A stretch of 64,000 bases of DNA from Roseiarcus sp963781895. Its GTDB lineage: Bacteria; Pseudomonadota; Alphaproteobacteria; Rhizobiales; Beijerinckiaceae. Made by a program: the position numbers and the translations under genes. Every line of letters starts with the position of its first letter. Positions within the stretch are counted from its first letter, which is position 1. This document shows positions 1 to 9,321 of this stretch, piece after piece. The stretch covers positions 6,904-70,903 of the forward strand of contig CAWAIM010000026.1 in NCBI GenBank assembly GCA_963781895.1, given 5' to 3'. The notes beneath the pieces are model-generated. The model was not told the DNA's origin. It did no database searches and saw nothing but the letters and a program-made list of their open reading frames with translations.

Positions 1-629
1 AGCGCCGGCGAAGCAAGCCAACGCCTGAGCGAAGGCGTCGCGACAAGCGCCAGCGCGACGCCGGGGGCGAAAAAGGCGGCGGTGAACTTCGACTGAAGCG
101 CCAGCCCGAGCGCCAGGCCGATCGCCAGCAGCCATCGCGCCTTGCCGCTTCGCCAGAGTTCGGCGAGCGCCGCCAGGCCGAGCGTCCAGAATACGACGAG
201 GGGCGTGTCCGGAGTGACGAATATCGCCCCGCCCAGAACCAGCGGCATCGCCACCCACATCAGGACGGCGAGCGCGGCGGTCTCCGCCGAGCGGAAAAAA
301 CGCCAGGCGATGAAGGCGATCACTCCCGGCAGCGCGCCGACCAAAATCAACGAAAGCGCCCTGACGCCAAATTCCGAACCGCCGAACAGTTCGGTCGAGG
401 CGCGGATGAGGACGGCGACCATCGGCGGATGATCGAGATAGCCCCACGCCAGCGAGCGCGACCAGAGGACGTAATAGGCCTCGTCGAAGGTCAGCTCCAG
501 CCGTCGAGCGGCGATCGCCTGCAGCGCCAGGAGCGTAATCGACGCGCCGAGCGCCCATGCCCAAAGCCTGCCGCCGGATCGCCCTTTCGCCGCAGGCGGC
601 GTTTCCGAGACGATGGAATTGCCGCTCAT
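1..629 (-). CDS. GT39-family membrane glycosyltransferase, N-terminal part (cut by window edge)
   Basis: About 209 codons read leftward from an ATG at 629 and run off the left edge. After a short polar N-terminus there is a membrane segment near residues 22-37, then a first loop with DEAYY, a WS pair and GYLDHPPMVA. This pattern is typical of the dolichyl-phosphate-mannose/ArnT-like GT39 fold, where the loop acidic residues take part in catalysis. Further hydrophobic helices follow, with the motif VTPDTPLVVFW. The family moves sugars from polyprenyl-phosphate carriers to lipid or protein acceptors on the outer face of the inner membrane; the acceptor here is unknown. It is divergent from the membrane protein starting at 757, so the two may share the 630-756 spacer as promoter region. 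Confidence 0.85.
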   Translation of the reverse strand, partial: MSGNSIVSETPPAAKGRSGGRLWAWALGASITLLALQAIAARRLELTFDEAYYVLWSRSLAWGYLDHPPMVAVLIRASTELFGGSEFGVRALSLILVGALPGVIAFIAWRFFRSAETAALAVLMWVAMPLVLGGAIFVTPDTPLVVFWTLGLAALAELWRSGKARWLLAIGLALGLALQSKFTAAFFAPGVALALVATPSLRRWLASPA

Positions 630-756
630 TCGGCCGCCTTCGTCCTCTCAGGGCCCGCGCTTTTGCAACCAGCCTGCAGTCGCACTCCGGCCCCCGAGGG
701 TCAACGATTCAGGCGTCATTGCCGGAAATCGCGAATTTACGCGAAGGTGTGGCGCA

Positions 757-2073
757 ATGCACACAGCCGCTCCGCCATCGCCGTCGTATAAGTCGTCGAG
801 GGCGCGCCAGGAAGGCGACAGGCTCGGGTTCGGCGACATGGCGTTCGGCGCAGGCAAAATTCGCAGACGAGTCGACAGCGACGACGCCGCCGACGCCTCG
901 CGCTTTTTTTCGCGCATCGGCTATACCGTGCTCGGCGTCGGCGCGCCGGTCGGCGTCGTATTGCATCCGCTTGGCCTGTTTGTAATTTTTCCGATCGGCG
1001 TTGCGCTGATCCTGGTCGCGGCGGCGCTCGAAGCCGAGCCCGGATTTCTCGAGCGCGCCGCGCGGGCCTTCTGGATTCCGGCCTTTCTCGCCCTTCTCGG
1101 CGGGCTGGCTTGGGCGACATTGTCCATTCTCTGGACGCCTTATCCCGTCCCTGCGGTGCAGCAGGCGTTCAAGTTGGGGCTGCTGATCGCGGCCACGCTA
1201 CTGGCGGTGTCGGCGCCACGCGAGAACGCGAGCGCCACGGACCTCTATTTGTTCCCGATCGGCGTGATCTGCGGCATGGCGACGATGGCGGCCAGGGCGC
1301 TCTCGGAAATTCTGGCCAGGGCCCCGGACGACGGCCGGCTCGCGGCCGGCGGGGTCGCCATCGCCGTGCTGCTGTTTCCCGCCATCGGCGGACTGGCGGC
1401 GCGCGGGCGCAATGGGTTGGCCCGGCTGTTGCTGATCGTCGCGTTGTGTTTCGCCTATATTGCCGGTTACTCCCCCCTGACGGTGGCTCTGTTCGCCGGC
1501 TATCTGGCGCTGTCGTTCTCGCTTTCGGACATGGCGCGCACGGCGCGCGAACTGGCCTGGGGCGCGGCGGCGCTCGTTCTCCTTTCGCCGCTGATCCCCG
1601 CGATCGCCCCGACTGTCTCCGCATGGGTATTCCACGCCCGTCTCGCCAAGCTGCCGCAGCCCTATGCCTCGCTATCGGTCGCGTCGGACGTTTTCACGCA
1701 TCATAAGCTGCGGCTCATCACAGGTTACGGCTTCGAGACCGTCAGCGGCGGCGTTCGAGCAGGGATCTTGCCGAGCGAAACCCCGCAGGCTCTCGCGTTC
1801 TCCGTCTGGTATGAACTCGGCGCCGTCGCCGCCGTGTTGGCGGCGGTCGGCATGTGGTTCGCGTTCAGCGATCTCGTCAAGGCGCCGCCGCGACTCGCTC
1901 CCTATATGGCGGCGACTCTCTCGGCGATCGTGGCGCTCGCCTTCCTCAATGTCGATTTCGTCGACATGACCACCTTGACGCTGATCGCTGTCGCGGTCAT
2001 TTCGACTGACGTGGCGGCGCGCAGCCAATACCGAACCCGGCGCCCCTCGGCCGCGAGCCTCGCCCACTTGTGA
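757..2073 (+). CDS. Polytopic membrane protein, O-antigen ligase/polymerase-like
   Basis: The protein has about 438 residues with roughly ten hydrophobic segments from residue 45 on, separated by short Arg-rich loops, and no soluble domain. The size and topology resemble O-antigen ligase/polymerase (WaaL/Wzy) proteins, and the divergent GT39 gene fits a cell-surface glycan role, but I see no diagnostic motif. The frame is open from 613, but that start would overlap the divergent gene. ATG 757 is preceded by AAGGTG at seven bases and is preferred; ATG 838 is the next candidate. The function is an inference from topology and neighbourhood. Confidence 0.6.
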   Translation: MHTAAPPSPSYKSSRARQEGDRLGFGDMAFGAGKIRRRVDSDDAADASRFFSRIGYTVLGVGAPVGVVLHPLGLFVIFPIGVALILVAAALEAEPGFLERAARAFWIPAFLALLGGLAWATLSILWTPYPVPAVQQAFKLGLLIAATLLAVSAPRENASATDLYLFPIGVICGMATMAARALSEILARAPDDGRLAAGGVAIAVLLFPAIGGLAARGRNGLARLLLIVALCFAYIAGYSPLTVALFAGYLALSFSLSDMARTARELAWGAAALVLLSPLIPAIAPTVSAWVFHARLAKLPQPYASLSVASDVFTHHKLRLITGYGFETVSGGVRAGILPSETPQALAFSVWYELGAVAAVLAAVGMWFAFSDLVKAPPRLAPYMAATLSAIVALAFLNVDFVDMTTLTLIAVAVISTDVAARSQYRTRRPSAASLAHL

Positions 2074-2208
2074 GATCGAAAGGCGGACGAACGCCGGCGT
2101 TCGGCGAATTCAGCCGAGACGGGTGCGCCGTTATGAACGCCGCACGCCAGCATAAAGTTCAAGCCCGGACGCGGCGCTGAAGACATTCCTCGCTGGGCGC
2201 CTCGGGAC

Positions 2209-2505
2209 TCAGCGCTTACGCGTGAACGAAATCGCCGGGCGGCCTGCGCGTGGGCGCGTGTACTCGACAACCACCGCGCGCGTACGGCCCGCGACCAGAC
2301 TCGCGCGCCCGCGCGACTTGGCCGCCTGTTTGGCCGCAAGCGCCTTGACGTCCTCAACTGGTACGCCCATCAACGAAGCTGCGATTTCGGCGCGTTTGGC
2401 CGGATCGTCGGCCAAACTTTCGGCCGCGATCAACGCTTCCTCGATGGTCGGGGTCTCATGGCGTACGCGACGAACGCCCCATTTGGTCTTCCAGGTGATT
2501 CCCAC
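2209..2505 (-). CDS. Small conserved hypothetical protein (98 aa)
   Basis: A 98-residue basic protein beginning MGITWKTKWG. It has a central predicted helical part rich in Ala/Glu/Asp (residues 20-65) and an Arg/Lys-rich C-terminus. The start is GTG, chosen because GGAGG lies about five bases upstream and no in-frame ATG is near. No catalytic or nucleic-acid-binding motif is recognised; the acidic-helical middle and basic tail could bind nucleic acid or a partner, but this is speculation. It stands alone on the minus strand between a convergent membrane-protein gene and hpnE. Confidence 0.6.
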   Translation of the reverse strand: MGITWKTKWGVRRVRHETPTIEEALIAAESLADDPAKRAEIAASLMGVPVEDVKALAAKQAAKSRGRASLVAGRTRAVVVEYTRPRAGRPAISFTRKR

Positions 2506-2628
2506 GATCCCCTCCGCAACGGTTAGGACGCACTTTAATCCATATGTTGCACTGCAGCAATCAATTCAAGCCGTCGAAATCTGGTATTCACAAAATTTTT
2601 TTAAGCCAACTCTCGCCCGCCCCGTCGT

Positions 2629-3885
2629 TCAGCCTCCGCCGTTCAGCCACGCCCGAGCGGCCGCCTCGCCCGAGCGCGCGGCGCCCTCGATGGAATCCGG
2701 CAAGGGCGCGCGCACATAGCCGCCGGCGAGGAAAAGATTGCGCCAGGACGTTCTGCATGGCGGTCGTCGGGCGGTTTCCTCGGGTGTCGCAAGCACGCTC
2801 GCGCGCCGCGAGCGAATGACCCGCCAGGCCGGCCTCGAGTCGGAGAGGCCTGTCAGCGCCGCCACGCCGCGCCAGCATTCCTCGGCGATGGCCAGGCGCG
2901 ATTCGTCGATCCGCGCGCCAGCGTCCTTGATCGTGACCGAAATCCGGTCCCGATAGCAGAATAGCCAATGAAACGCGCCGTTGAGGACGCCCAGGACCAT
3001 CGGCGCCCCCCGCGGTGGCGGCGCAGCGAAATGGACGGTGAGGCTGGCGGAGGCGCCGCGGGGCGTCTCCAGGCCGGGGACGAGCGTCGCCGCGAACGGT
3101 CCGGGCGTCGCCAGGATCAGTGCGTCGCGCGGGCCAAGATCCACGCGGTCGTGCTCGAATTCCAGCCCCTCGAGTCGCTCCGCCCCACGGTCAAGCTCCA
3201 GCAACCTCCGCTCGAAGCGAATCATCGCCCCGTCGCGCTGGAGACGCCTGACCAGCGGATCGACAAGGGCGCGTCCGAAGCTGCTCACCGGCGCCATCAG
3301 CCGCGCCCCGCGCCCGCCGGCGTTGACAAACTCACGCAAGTAGCCGCCCGCCAGCCGCGCCGAGGCGGTCTCCGGCCCGCAATTGAGGCCAGCGAGCGTC
3401 AATGGCCGCCAGAGCCGCTCCATCGCTGTTTCGCTGCTCGGGCCAAGGCTCGCGACCGTGGCGGTGGGCGTCGCCCAAAGAAGTCGCCGTGCGGACCAAT
3501 AGTCGTCCAAATTCAGCCGCAGCCCGCGGCGCTTGGCGTTGAGGAGCCACCAAGGCATGCGCCCGGCGTTGGGCCGTATGCGCCATCGCTCTCCGCTCGC
3601 GAGGTCGGCGAAGTCGACGCCGGGCTCCGCTTCTTCCCGCCATTCGCCGCGTGAGCCGGCGGCGTCGATCAGCGAAAGCGCGGAGGTCCAGCATGAGAGA
3701 AGCGGGAAATTCCCGGTATCGACCTCGAGCCCGAGCGCCTCGTCGTAGAAGGACCGTCGTCGACCGCCTGCGTGCGGCATGGCCTCATGCAGGACGATGT
3801 CGCATCGGCCGCTCGCCACGAGCGCGCGGGCGGCCGCCAGACCCGACACTCCCGCTCCGACAACATGGACAACCGCGCGTTTCAT
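2629..3885 (-). CDS. hpnE: Hydroxysqualene dehydroxylase HpnE-like FAD enzyme
   Basis: The 418-residue protein starts at ATG 3885 with a beta-alpha-beta dinucleotide fold: GAGVSGLAAARAL at residues about 8-20, then the acidic residue of HEAMPHAGGRRRSF. A typical family stretch LEVDTGNFPLLSC follows. The C-terminus has LFLAGGYV before the final helix. This is the amine-oxidase-like FAD fold; in the HpnC-HpnD-HpnE route HpnE reduces hydroxysqualene to squalene for hopanoid synthesis. The hpnC and hpnD genes are not next to it here, so the specific call rests on sequence only; a carotenoid or phytoene-type oxidoreductase is the alternative. It is divergent from preT, with a 186-bp spacer holding a palindrome. 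Confidence 0.75.
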   Translation of the reverse strand: MKRAVVHVVGAGVSGLAAARALVASGRCDIVLHEAMPHAGGRRRSFYDEALGLEVDTGNFPLLSCWTSALSLIDAAGSRGEWREEAEPGVDFADLASGERWRIRPNAGRMPWWLLNAKRRGLRLNLDDYWSARRLLWATPTATVASLGPSSETAMERLWRPLTLAGLNCGPETASARLAGGYLREFVNAGGRGARLMAPVSSFGRALVDPLVRRLQRDGAMIRFERRLLELDRGAERLEGLEFEHDRVDLGPRDALILATPGPFAATLVPGLETPRGASASLTVHFAAPPPRGAPMVLGVLNGAFHWLFCYRDRISVTIKDAGARIDESRLAIAEECWRGVAALTGLSDSRPAWRVIRSRRASVLATPEETARRPPCRTSWRNLFLAGGYVRAPLPDSIEGAARSGEAAARAWLNGGG

Positions 3886-4020
3886 GGCCCTATTTTTTCT
3901 CGAGCGACAGGCGCCGAGCCTGGCGTCCGAATCAGTCAGGCAAACTAAGCCGCTTCGCCAACGAGAGAAACCTCCCAAAGATGCGACGGGCTTGACAGAA
4001 GTCGCCCGCGGCGCGAACGA

Positions 4021-4036
4021 TTGACCAATCGGTCAA
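4021..4036. promoter_or_regulatory. RutR-like operator in front of preTA
   Basis: TTGACCAATCGGTCAA is a perfect 6-bp inverted repeat (TTGACC/GGTCAA) with a 4-base spacer. It ends 35 bases before the preT start. The consensus known for RutR, the TetR-family regulator of pyrimidine use, is TTGACCA-NN-TGGTCAA; this site differs by one base. The position directly before pyrimidine-catabolic genes makes regulation by a RutR homologue likely. The regulator gene is not in the window. Confidence 0.6.
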
Positions 4037-4071
4037 GAACATCTCGGGAAGCCCTCGAGGGGATTTGGGGA

Positions 4072-5449
4072 ATGGCCATGACGATCGCCGCCGACCCGCC
4101 CGGACTGTCGGACGTTTCCGCCGGCCGCCTGGACGGCGCGCGCCTCGAGTTCGAATTTCTCCGATCTTCACCCGGCATTCACCCCGCACGAGGCCAGAGT
4201 CGAGGCCGAGCGCTGCTATTTCTGTTTCGATGCGCCGTGTCAGAAGGCCTGCCCGACCTCGATCGACATTCCGCTCTTCATTCGTCAGATCGCCGCCGGC
4301 AATCGGGTAGGCGCGGCCAAGACGATCTTCGACGCCAACATCATGGGTGGGATATGCGCCCGCGTCTGCCCGACCGAGACGCTGTGCGAGGAAGCGTGCG
4401 TGCGCGAGGCCGCGGAAGGCAAACCCGTCACGATCGGCCAATTGCAGCGCTATGCGACGGACGCGCTGATCATCGGCGGCAAATCGCCCTATGCGCGCGG
4501 GGCGCCGACCGGCAAACGGGTGGCGATCGTCGGCGCGGGGCCGGCGGGATTGGCCTGCGCGCATGAACTCGCGCTCGCGGGCGTCGAGACGACCATTTTC
4601 GAGGCGCGCGAAAAGTCCGGCGGCCTCAATGAATACGGGATCGCGGCCTATAAGGCGGTCGACGACTTCGCCGCCAAGGAAGCCGCCTTCGTTCTGTCGA
4701 TCGGCGGCATCGAGGTCAGACGCGGCGTCGCGCTCGGTCGCGACATGAAACTGGAAGACCTGCGCCGGGACTATGACGCGGTCTTTCTGGGGATGGGACT
4801 TGGATCAACCAATAAACTGGGGCTTCCTAAAGAGACCGAACTCGAAAACGTGGTCGACGCCGTCGACTATATCGCCCGCCTGCGGCAGGCGAAGGACCTT
4901 GCGACATTGCCGGTGGGCCGCCGAGTGGTCGTGATCGGCGGCGGCATGACGGCGATCGACATCGCGGTGCAGTCGAAGCGGCTCGGGGCCGAGATCGTGA
5001 CCATGGTCTATCGGCGCGGCCCGGAACAGATGAAGGCGAGCCGCTTCGAGCGGGAACTCGCGCAGACCAGCGGCGTGGTCATCCGGTATTGGGCGCGCCC
5101 CGTCTCGCTGGAGGGGCATGCCGGGGTTCTCAGCGCCGTCGTGTTCGAGGACACGCGAGAGCACGACGGGGCGCCGGCTTCCCCCGGCTCTGTTTTCCGC
5201 GTCGAGGCCGACATGCTGTTCACCGCGATCGGACAGCGCGGAACGCCGGCAGCGCTCGGCGGGGCGGGGATCGAGGTCAGCGACGGACGCATCGTCGTCG
5301 ACGACCAGCGGCGCTCGACCTTGGAAGGCGTCTGGGCCGGCGGCGACTGCGTTCTCGGCGGGCAGGATCTGACCGTCAGCGCGGTCGAGGACGGCAAGCA
5401 GGCGGCACGCTCCATCATCTCCGCGCTCGGGGTAGCGCGGCAGATCTAA
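4072..5449 (+). CDS. preT: NAD-dependent dihydropyrimidine dehydrogenase subunit PreT (frame break near 4150)
   Basis: PreT is the flavin/NAD subunit of PreTA, which reduces uracil and thymine to their 5,6-dihydro forms. The N-terminus begins MAMTIAADPPGLSDVSAGRLDGARLE. Around 4147-4152 the frame then jumps to SNFSDLHPAFTPHEARVEAERC, as if one T were extra in GAGTTCGAAT. Cysteine clusters follow: CYFCFDAPCQKACP, then CARVCPTETLCEEACV for Fe-S centres. After these come GAGPAGL (FAD) and GGGMTAID (NAD), and near the C-terminus WAGGD. About 459 residues once repaired, normal for the family. preA starts 12 bases downstream, so the two form one operon. ATG 4072 and ATG 4078 are both possible starts. 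The break is probably a sequence error. Confidence 0.88.
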
Positions 5450-5461
5450 GACGAGGATCCC

Positions 5462-6772
5462 ATGGCCGATCTGCGCACCTCATTTCTCGGCGTCAAGTCG
5501 CCCAATCCGTTCTGGCTCGCCTCAGCCCCGCCGACCGACCGTAAGACGAACGTCGAGCGCGCGTTCCGCGCCGGCTGGGGCGGCGTCGTGTGGAAGACGC
5601 TCGGCGAGGCCGGCCCGCCGATCGTCAACGTGTCGGGCGCGCGCTACGGCGCAATCCACGGTCCCGACCGGCGGCTGATCGCCATGAACAACATCGAACT
5701 GATTACCGACCGCGACCTCGAGATCAACTTGCGCGAGATCAAGGAAGTCAAGCGCGCTTGGCCCGATCGCGCCCTCATCGCGTCGCTCATGGTGCCGTGC
5801 GACGAAGACTCCTGGAGGGCGATTCTCGCCCGCGTCGAGGAGACCGAGTGCGACGGTGTCGAGCTCAATTTCGGCTGCCCGCACGGCATGTCGGAGCGTG
5901 GCATGGGGTCGGCGGTCGGCCAGGTGCCGGAATATGTCGAAATGGTCGCGCGCTGGTGCAAGGCGCACACGCGCATGCCGGTCATCGTCAAGCTGACCCC
6001 CAACATCACCGACATCCGCCAGCCGGCCCGCGCCGCGAAAAAGGGCGGCGGCGATGCGGTATCGCTCATCAACACCATCAATTCGATCATGGCGATCGAT
6101 CTCGATCGCATGACGCCGGACGTAGTCATCGACGGCAAGGGCACGCACGGAGGCATGTGCGGTCCCGCGGTCAAGCCAATCGCGCTGTCCATGGTGTCGG
6201 AAATCGCCCGCGATCCCGCCTGCGCCGGCCTGCCGATTTCGGCCATCGGCGGCATCACCACCTGGCGCGACGCGGCGGAGTTCATTGCGCTCGGCGCCGG
6301 AACGGTACAAGTCTGCACGGCGGCGATGACTTACGGCTTCAAGGTCGTCCAGGAGATGATCACCGGCCTTGCCGACTACATGGACGCGAAAGGCTACGCT
6401 TCGATCGAGGATTTCCGTGGCCGCGCCGTCCCCTCGATCACCGACTGGCAGCATCTCAACCTCAATTTTGTCGCCAAGGCCGAGATCGATCAGGACTTAT
6501 GCATTCAGTGCGGCCGATGCCACATCGTATGCGAGGACACCTCGCATCAGGCGATTTTCGCGCATATCGACGGCAAACGGCGCTTCGTCGTCAACGACGC
6601 CGAATGCGTCGGCTGCAATCTGTGCGCGCTTGTCTGCCCAGTGGAAGGATGCATCACGCTGGTCCACAAGACAGCTGGCGTCGATCCGCGCACCGGGCTC
6701 GATTATGGCCGGCCGCCCGCGAACTGGACGACGCATCCGAACAACCCGAGCGTCGCCAAAGCGGCCGAGTGA
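5462..6772 (+). CDS. preA: NAD-dependent dihydropyrimidine dehydrogenase subunit PreA
   Basis: The 436-residue catalytic subunit binds FMN in a dihydroorotate-dehydrogenase-like barrel (residues about 1-330). It includes LNFGCPHGMSERGMG, VIVKLTPNITDI and ISAIGGITTW followed by LGAGTVQVCTA, the phosphate-binding end of the barrel. A C-terminal ferredoxin domain carries two 4Fe-4S motifs, CIQCGRCHIVC and CVGCNLCALVCPVEGC. Electrons should pass from NADH through PreT to these clusters and to FMN. The gene follows preT directly. No dihydropyrimidinase or beta-ureidopropionase gene is nearby, so the rest of the reductive pyrimidine pathway must be elsewhere. Confidence 0.95.
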   Translation: MADLRTSFLGVKSPNPFWLASAPPTDRKTNVERAFRAGWGGVVWKTLGEAGPPIVNVSGARYGAIHGPDRRLIAMNNIELITDRDLEINLREIKEVKRAWPDRALIASLMVPCDEDSWRAILARVEETECDGVELNFGCPHGMSERGMGSAVGQVPEYVEMVARWCKAHTRMPVIVKLTPNITDIRQPARAAKKGGGDAVSLINTINSIMAIDLDRMTPDVVIDGKGTHGGMCGPAVKPIALSMVSEIARDPACAGLPISAIGGITTWRDAAEFIALGAGTVQVCTAAMTYGFKVVQEMITGLADYMDAKGYASIEDFRGRAVPSITDWQHLNLNFVAKAEIDQDLCIQCGRCHIVCEDTSHQAIFAHIDGKRRFVVNDAECVGCNLCALVCPVEGCITLVHKTAGVDPRTGLDYGRPPANWTTHPNNPSVAKAAE

Positions 6773-6789
6773 GGCGCGGTCTAAACCGA

Positions 6790-7506
6790 TCAGCCCTCGC
6801 CGCGCTGCTCCTTCAGCTTGCCGAACACCGAATCGACGTCGATGCGCTCGTCTTTCGGCTTGGGCTTGGGCGTCGGAACGCCGAACACTTCCAGCTGGCT
6901 CGACGGCGCCGGCGCCGGGCGGGCGGTGGTGATCTCGGCCGAAACCAGCGTCTGGCTGCGGTCTTCCTCGGGCTTGGGCCGCTCCTTGGCGGCGCGATTG
7001 ACCTCGAAGTCGAGGTCGATTTGCGAGCAGAGGCCGAGCGTCACCGGGTCCAACGGCTGAAGATTGGCCGAATTCCAGTGGGTGCGCTCACGAATGGCCT
7101 GGAGCGTGTGCTTGGTCGTGCCGACCAGACGCATGATCTGCGCGTCCTTGAGCTCGGGATGGTTGCGCAACAGCCACAACACGGCGTTGGGCCGGTCCTG
7201 TCGGCGCGACAGCGGGGTATAGCGCGCGCCGCGCTGCTTCTTGAACTCGGGCGTGCGCAGCTTGGAGGTGGCCAGATGCAGGCGATGTTCCGGCGCTAGC
7301 TCGGCGGCGGCGATTTCCTCGCGCGTCAACTGCCCGGTCGAGATCGGATCATAGCCCTTGATGCCGGTGGCCACTTCGCCATCGGCGATGCCTTTGACTT
7401 CGAGCGGATGCAATTTGCAGAAATCGGCGATCTGATCGAAGGTGAGCGAGGTGTTCTCGACCAGCCACACGGCGGTCGCCTTGGGCATCAGCGGCGCGTC
7501 GCTCAT
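6790..7506 (-). CDS. trcR: TrcR (DUF1013) cell-cycle transcriptional regulator
   Basis: The 238-residue protein matches the DUF1013 family along its length. It starts MSDAPLMPKATAVWLVENTSLTF with a helix-turn-helix-like stretch (FDQIADFCKLHPLEVKGIADG). The middle has RPNAVLWLLRNHPELKDAQIMRLVGTT and TKHTLQAIRERTHWNS, a second possible helix-turn-helix, and the tail is Pro/Lys-rich. The family is essentially confined to Alphaproteobacteria and named TrcR for a cell-cycle transcription role; targets in this organism are unknown. AAGGAGC lies before the ATG. The gene converges with preA (17-base gap) and diverges from the small secreted protein at 7759. Confidence 0.85.
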   Translation of the reverse strand: MSDAPLMPKATAVWLVENTSLTFDQIADFCKLHPLEVKGIADGEVATGIKGYDPISTGQLTREEIAAAELAPEHRLHLATSKLRTPEFKKQRGARYTPLSRRQDRPNAVLWLLRNHPELKDAQIMRLVGTTKHTLQAIRERTHWNSANLQPLDPVTLGLCSQIDLDFEVNRAAKERPKPEEDRSQTLVSAEITTARPAPAPSSQLEVFGVPTPKPKPKDERIDVDSVFGKLKEQRGEG

Positions 7507-7592
7507 GAAAGTTGCTCCTTAACGTTCCGGCTGGGCGCGCGCTCCCGGTCTGGGCCCGTGGAGGCGCGGCCTCAAATAGTCAAACTCGAGGG

Positions 7593-7616
7593 GATGGCGT
7601 CTTTATAGGCGCCATC
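7593..7616. promoter_or_regulatory. 7-bp inverted repeat in the trcR upstream region
   Basis: GATGGCG (7593-7599) and CGCCATC (7610-7616) form a perfect inverted repeat around a 10-base AT-containing centre, about 90 bases upstream of trcR. It could be an operator or a leader hairpin. No regulator motif is recognised. Confidence 0.3.
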
Positions 7617-7758
7617 AGGCCAAAATGCAATGTTCGCGGACAGGCGGACGCGTCGAGAGCAAAAATAAACTCGGAACCCTTGGCGGGCGAAGCGGTTGAT
7701 CCCAAATCGCGGTGTCTATCGGCACGAAAGACGCCGCAAACAGGGAATTGTTTCATGA

Positions 7759-8019
7759 ATGCGCGCAATTCTGTCGCACGCCGCAATCGCTCTGACCCTG
7801 AGCGCCGCAGTCCCGGCCCCCGCCGAGGCCAAGGGCTGCCTGAAGGGCGCCGTGGTCGGCGGTGTCGCCGGCCACTACGCTGGCCATCACGGCCTCGTCG
7901 GCGCGATCGGCGGCTGCATTGTCGGGCGTCATATGGCCAAAGAAAAAGCGAAAGCCGCGGCGGCGGCTCAGCGCCAGCCGGCGCCGGCGCCCGCCGCCCC
8001 TGAAAACAAGAGCTACTGA
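7759..8019 (+). CDS. Small secreted glycine/alanine-rich protein
   Basis: An 86-residue protein with a Sec-type signal peptide (residues 1-24, MRAILSHAAIALTLSAAVPAPAEA) followed by KGCLKGAVVGG. A Gly/His-rich core (GGVAGHYAGHHGLVGAIGGCIVGRH) resembles the glycine-zipper segments of small outer-membrane or periplasmic proteins. The last 30 residues are Ala/Pro/Gln-rich and look disordered. Two cysteines in the core (near residues 27 and 54) could form a disulfide. The precise function is unknown. No neighbour suggests a partner. Confidence 0.6.
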   Translation: MRAILSHAAIALTLSAAVPAPAEAKGCLKGAVVGGVAGHYAGHHGLVGAIGGCIVGRHMAKEKAKAAAAAQRQPAPAPAAPENKSY

Positions 8020-8271
8020 AGCGCGTAGTGGGCGCTGCGGCCTCTCGTAGGCCAAATCTCGCCTAGCTCGGCTTGTCGCGCCCGGGAGATGCGACGCGTC
8101 AGCGCTTAAGCCCGCGTTCCAGTCAATTTGCACCATTTTTGCAACGTGTGAAGCGACGAGAGCGAACATTTGGCCCGGCGTTCGCAGAAGTCGGCATCAC
8201 GACCAAGCACGACCATGGGACGGCCGCCGCAGGTTGTCTTTGCGCCGACGGGGCGGGACGCGAGCGGCGCG

Positions 8272-9321
8272 TCACCTCCCGAAGCGCGCCTGAAACTCGG
8301 CCATTTTGGTCTTCCATGCTGGCGTGGCCAATACGGCTTGGTTGACGACCAGGCGCGGCTCGCGCCCGTGCTGGACGTCAAGGACGGCGCGGACATCGGC
8401 CGCGCCGTTGCCGGCGAAACACTGGTCAGTCCAGCAAAGCGCATGGGGCGCGAGGATGACGTTGTCCAACTTCAAGATCGGGTCGTTGGAATCGGGCGGC
8501 TCCTGCTCGAGCACGTCAAGCCCAGCGCCGGCGATGCGACGCTCCTGGAGCGTCTTGGTCAGGGCCTTCTGATCGACGATGGGGCCGCGCGCGGTATTGA
8601 TGAGATAGGCGGTGGGCTTCATCAAGGCCAAGCGCTCGGCGTTGACGAGGTGATGGGTTTGGGGGGTGAGCGGGCAGCTGACGCTGACAATGTCAGAGCG
8701 GCGAAACAGCTCTTCGAGGCCGACGAGTTCGACGCCAAGTTCAGCGCCCAGTTTGTCGTTCGCGTAGGGATCATGCGCGATCAGCTTCATGTCGAAAGGC
8801 TTGAGCATGCGGAATAGCTCGGCGCCGATATTCCCGATGCCAATGGAGCCCAGCGTGCGGCCGACGAGACCCACGCCCATGTGCTCGCCCCGGCGCGCGT
8901 ATCCGGACGCCCCTTCGCGCGTCAGGCGATCCTTAATCATGAGTTTGCCAGTGAGGGCCAGAATCAGCGTGACAATCGACACTGCGACGGGTCTGCGGAC
9001 GCCGTCCGGCGTGATCACGAGGGCGATGCCGGCGTCGGTGCAAGCCTCGACGTCGACTGTGTCGTAGCCGACGCCAAATCGCGCCACGACCGCGAGCCGT
9101 CCGTTGGGATGTATGCTGTCCTTGGTGAATCGATGCGCCAGGAGAATGAGCGCATCGAAATCCGCGAGTTGGTCCGACCTCACCGGATTGCTATGCTCCA
9201 GATAGGCGATCTCCACGCCGGGAGCCAGACGCAACGGTTCGAGATCGAAGTCGGGATAGACGGGAGCGCCGTCGGACTTGCGGAAGTCGCCGGAAAGGGC
9301 GACGCGAAAGGGCGCGCTCAT
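8272..9321 (-). CDS. D-2-hydroxyacid dehydrogenase (phosphoglycerate dehydrogenase-like)
   Basis: The 349-residue enzyme has the usual NAD-binding motif GRTLGSIGIGNIGAELF followed by a conserved Asp (IAHDPYAN). The catalytic set is Arg in NTARGPIVD, Glu in DVLEQEPP and His in APHALCWTD. Family members oxidise or reduce D-2-hydroxy acids. It is the last gene of the seven-gene transport operon: its ATG overlaps the TGA of the aldolase gene (ATGA), so the two are translationally coupled. The likely role is interconversion of a hydroxyacid and ketoacid derived from the imported compound; the exact substrate cannot be read from sequence. ATG 9321 is preferred because upstream codons lie inside the aldolase gene. 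Confidence 0.82.
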   Translation of the reverse strand: MSAPFRVALSGDFRKSDGAPVYPDFDLEPLRLAPGVEIAYLEHSNPVRSDQLADFDALILLAHRFTKDSIHPNGRLAVVARFGVGYDTVDVEACTDAGIALVITPDGVRRPVAVSIVTLILALTGKLMIKDRLTREGASGYARRGEHMGVGLVGRTLGSIGIGNIGAELFRMLKPFDMKLIAHDPYANDKLGAELGVELVGLEELFRRSDIVSVSCPLTPQTHHLVNAERLALMKPTAYLINTARGPIVDQKALTKTLQERRIAGAGLDVLEQEPPDSNDPILKLDNVILAPHALCWTDQCFAGNGAADVRAVLDVQHGREPRLVVNQAVLATPAWKTKMAEFQARFGR

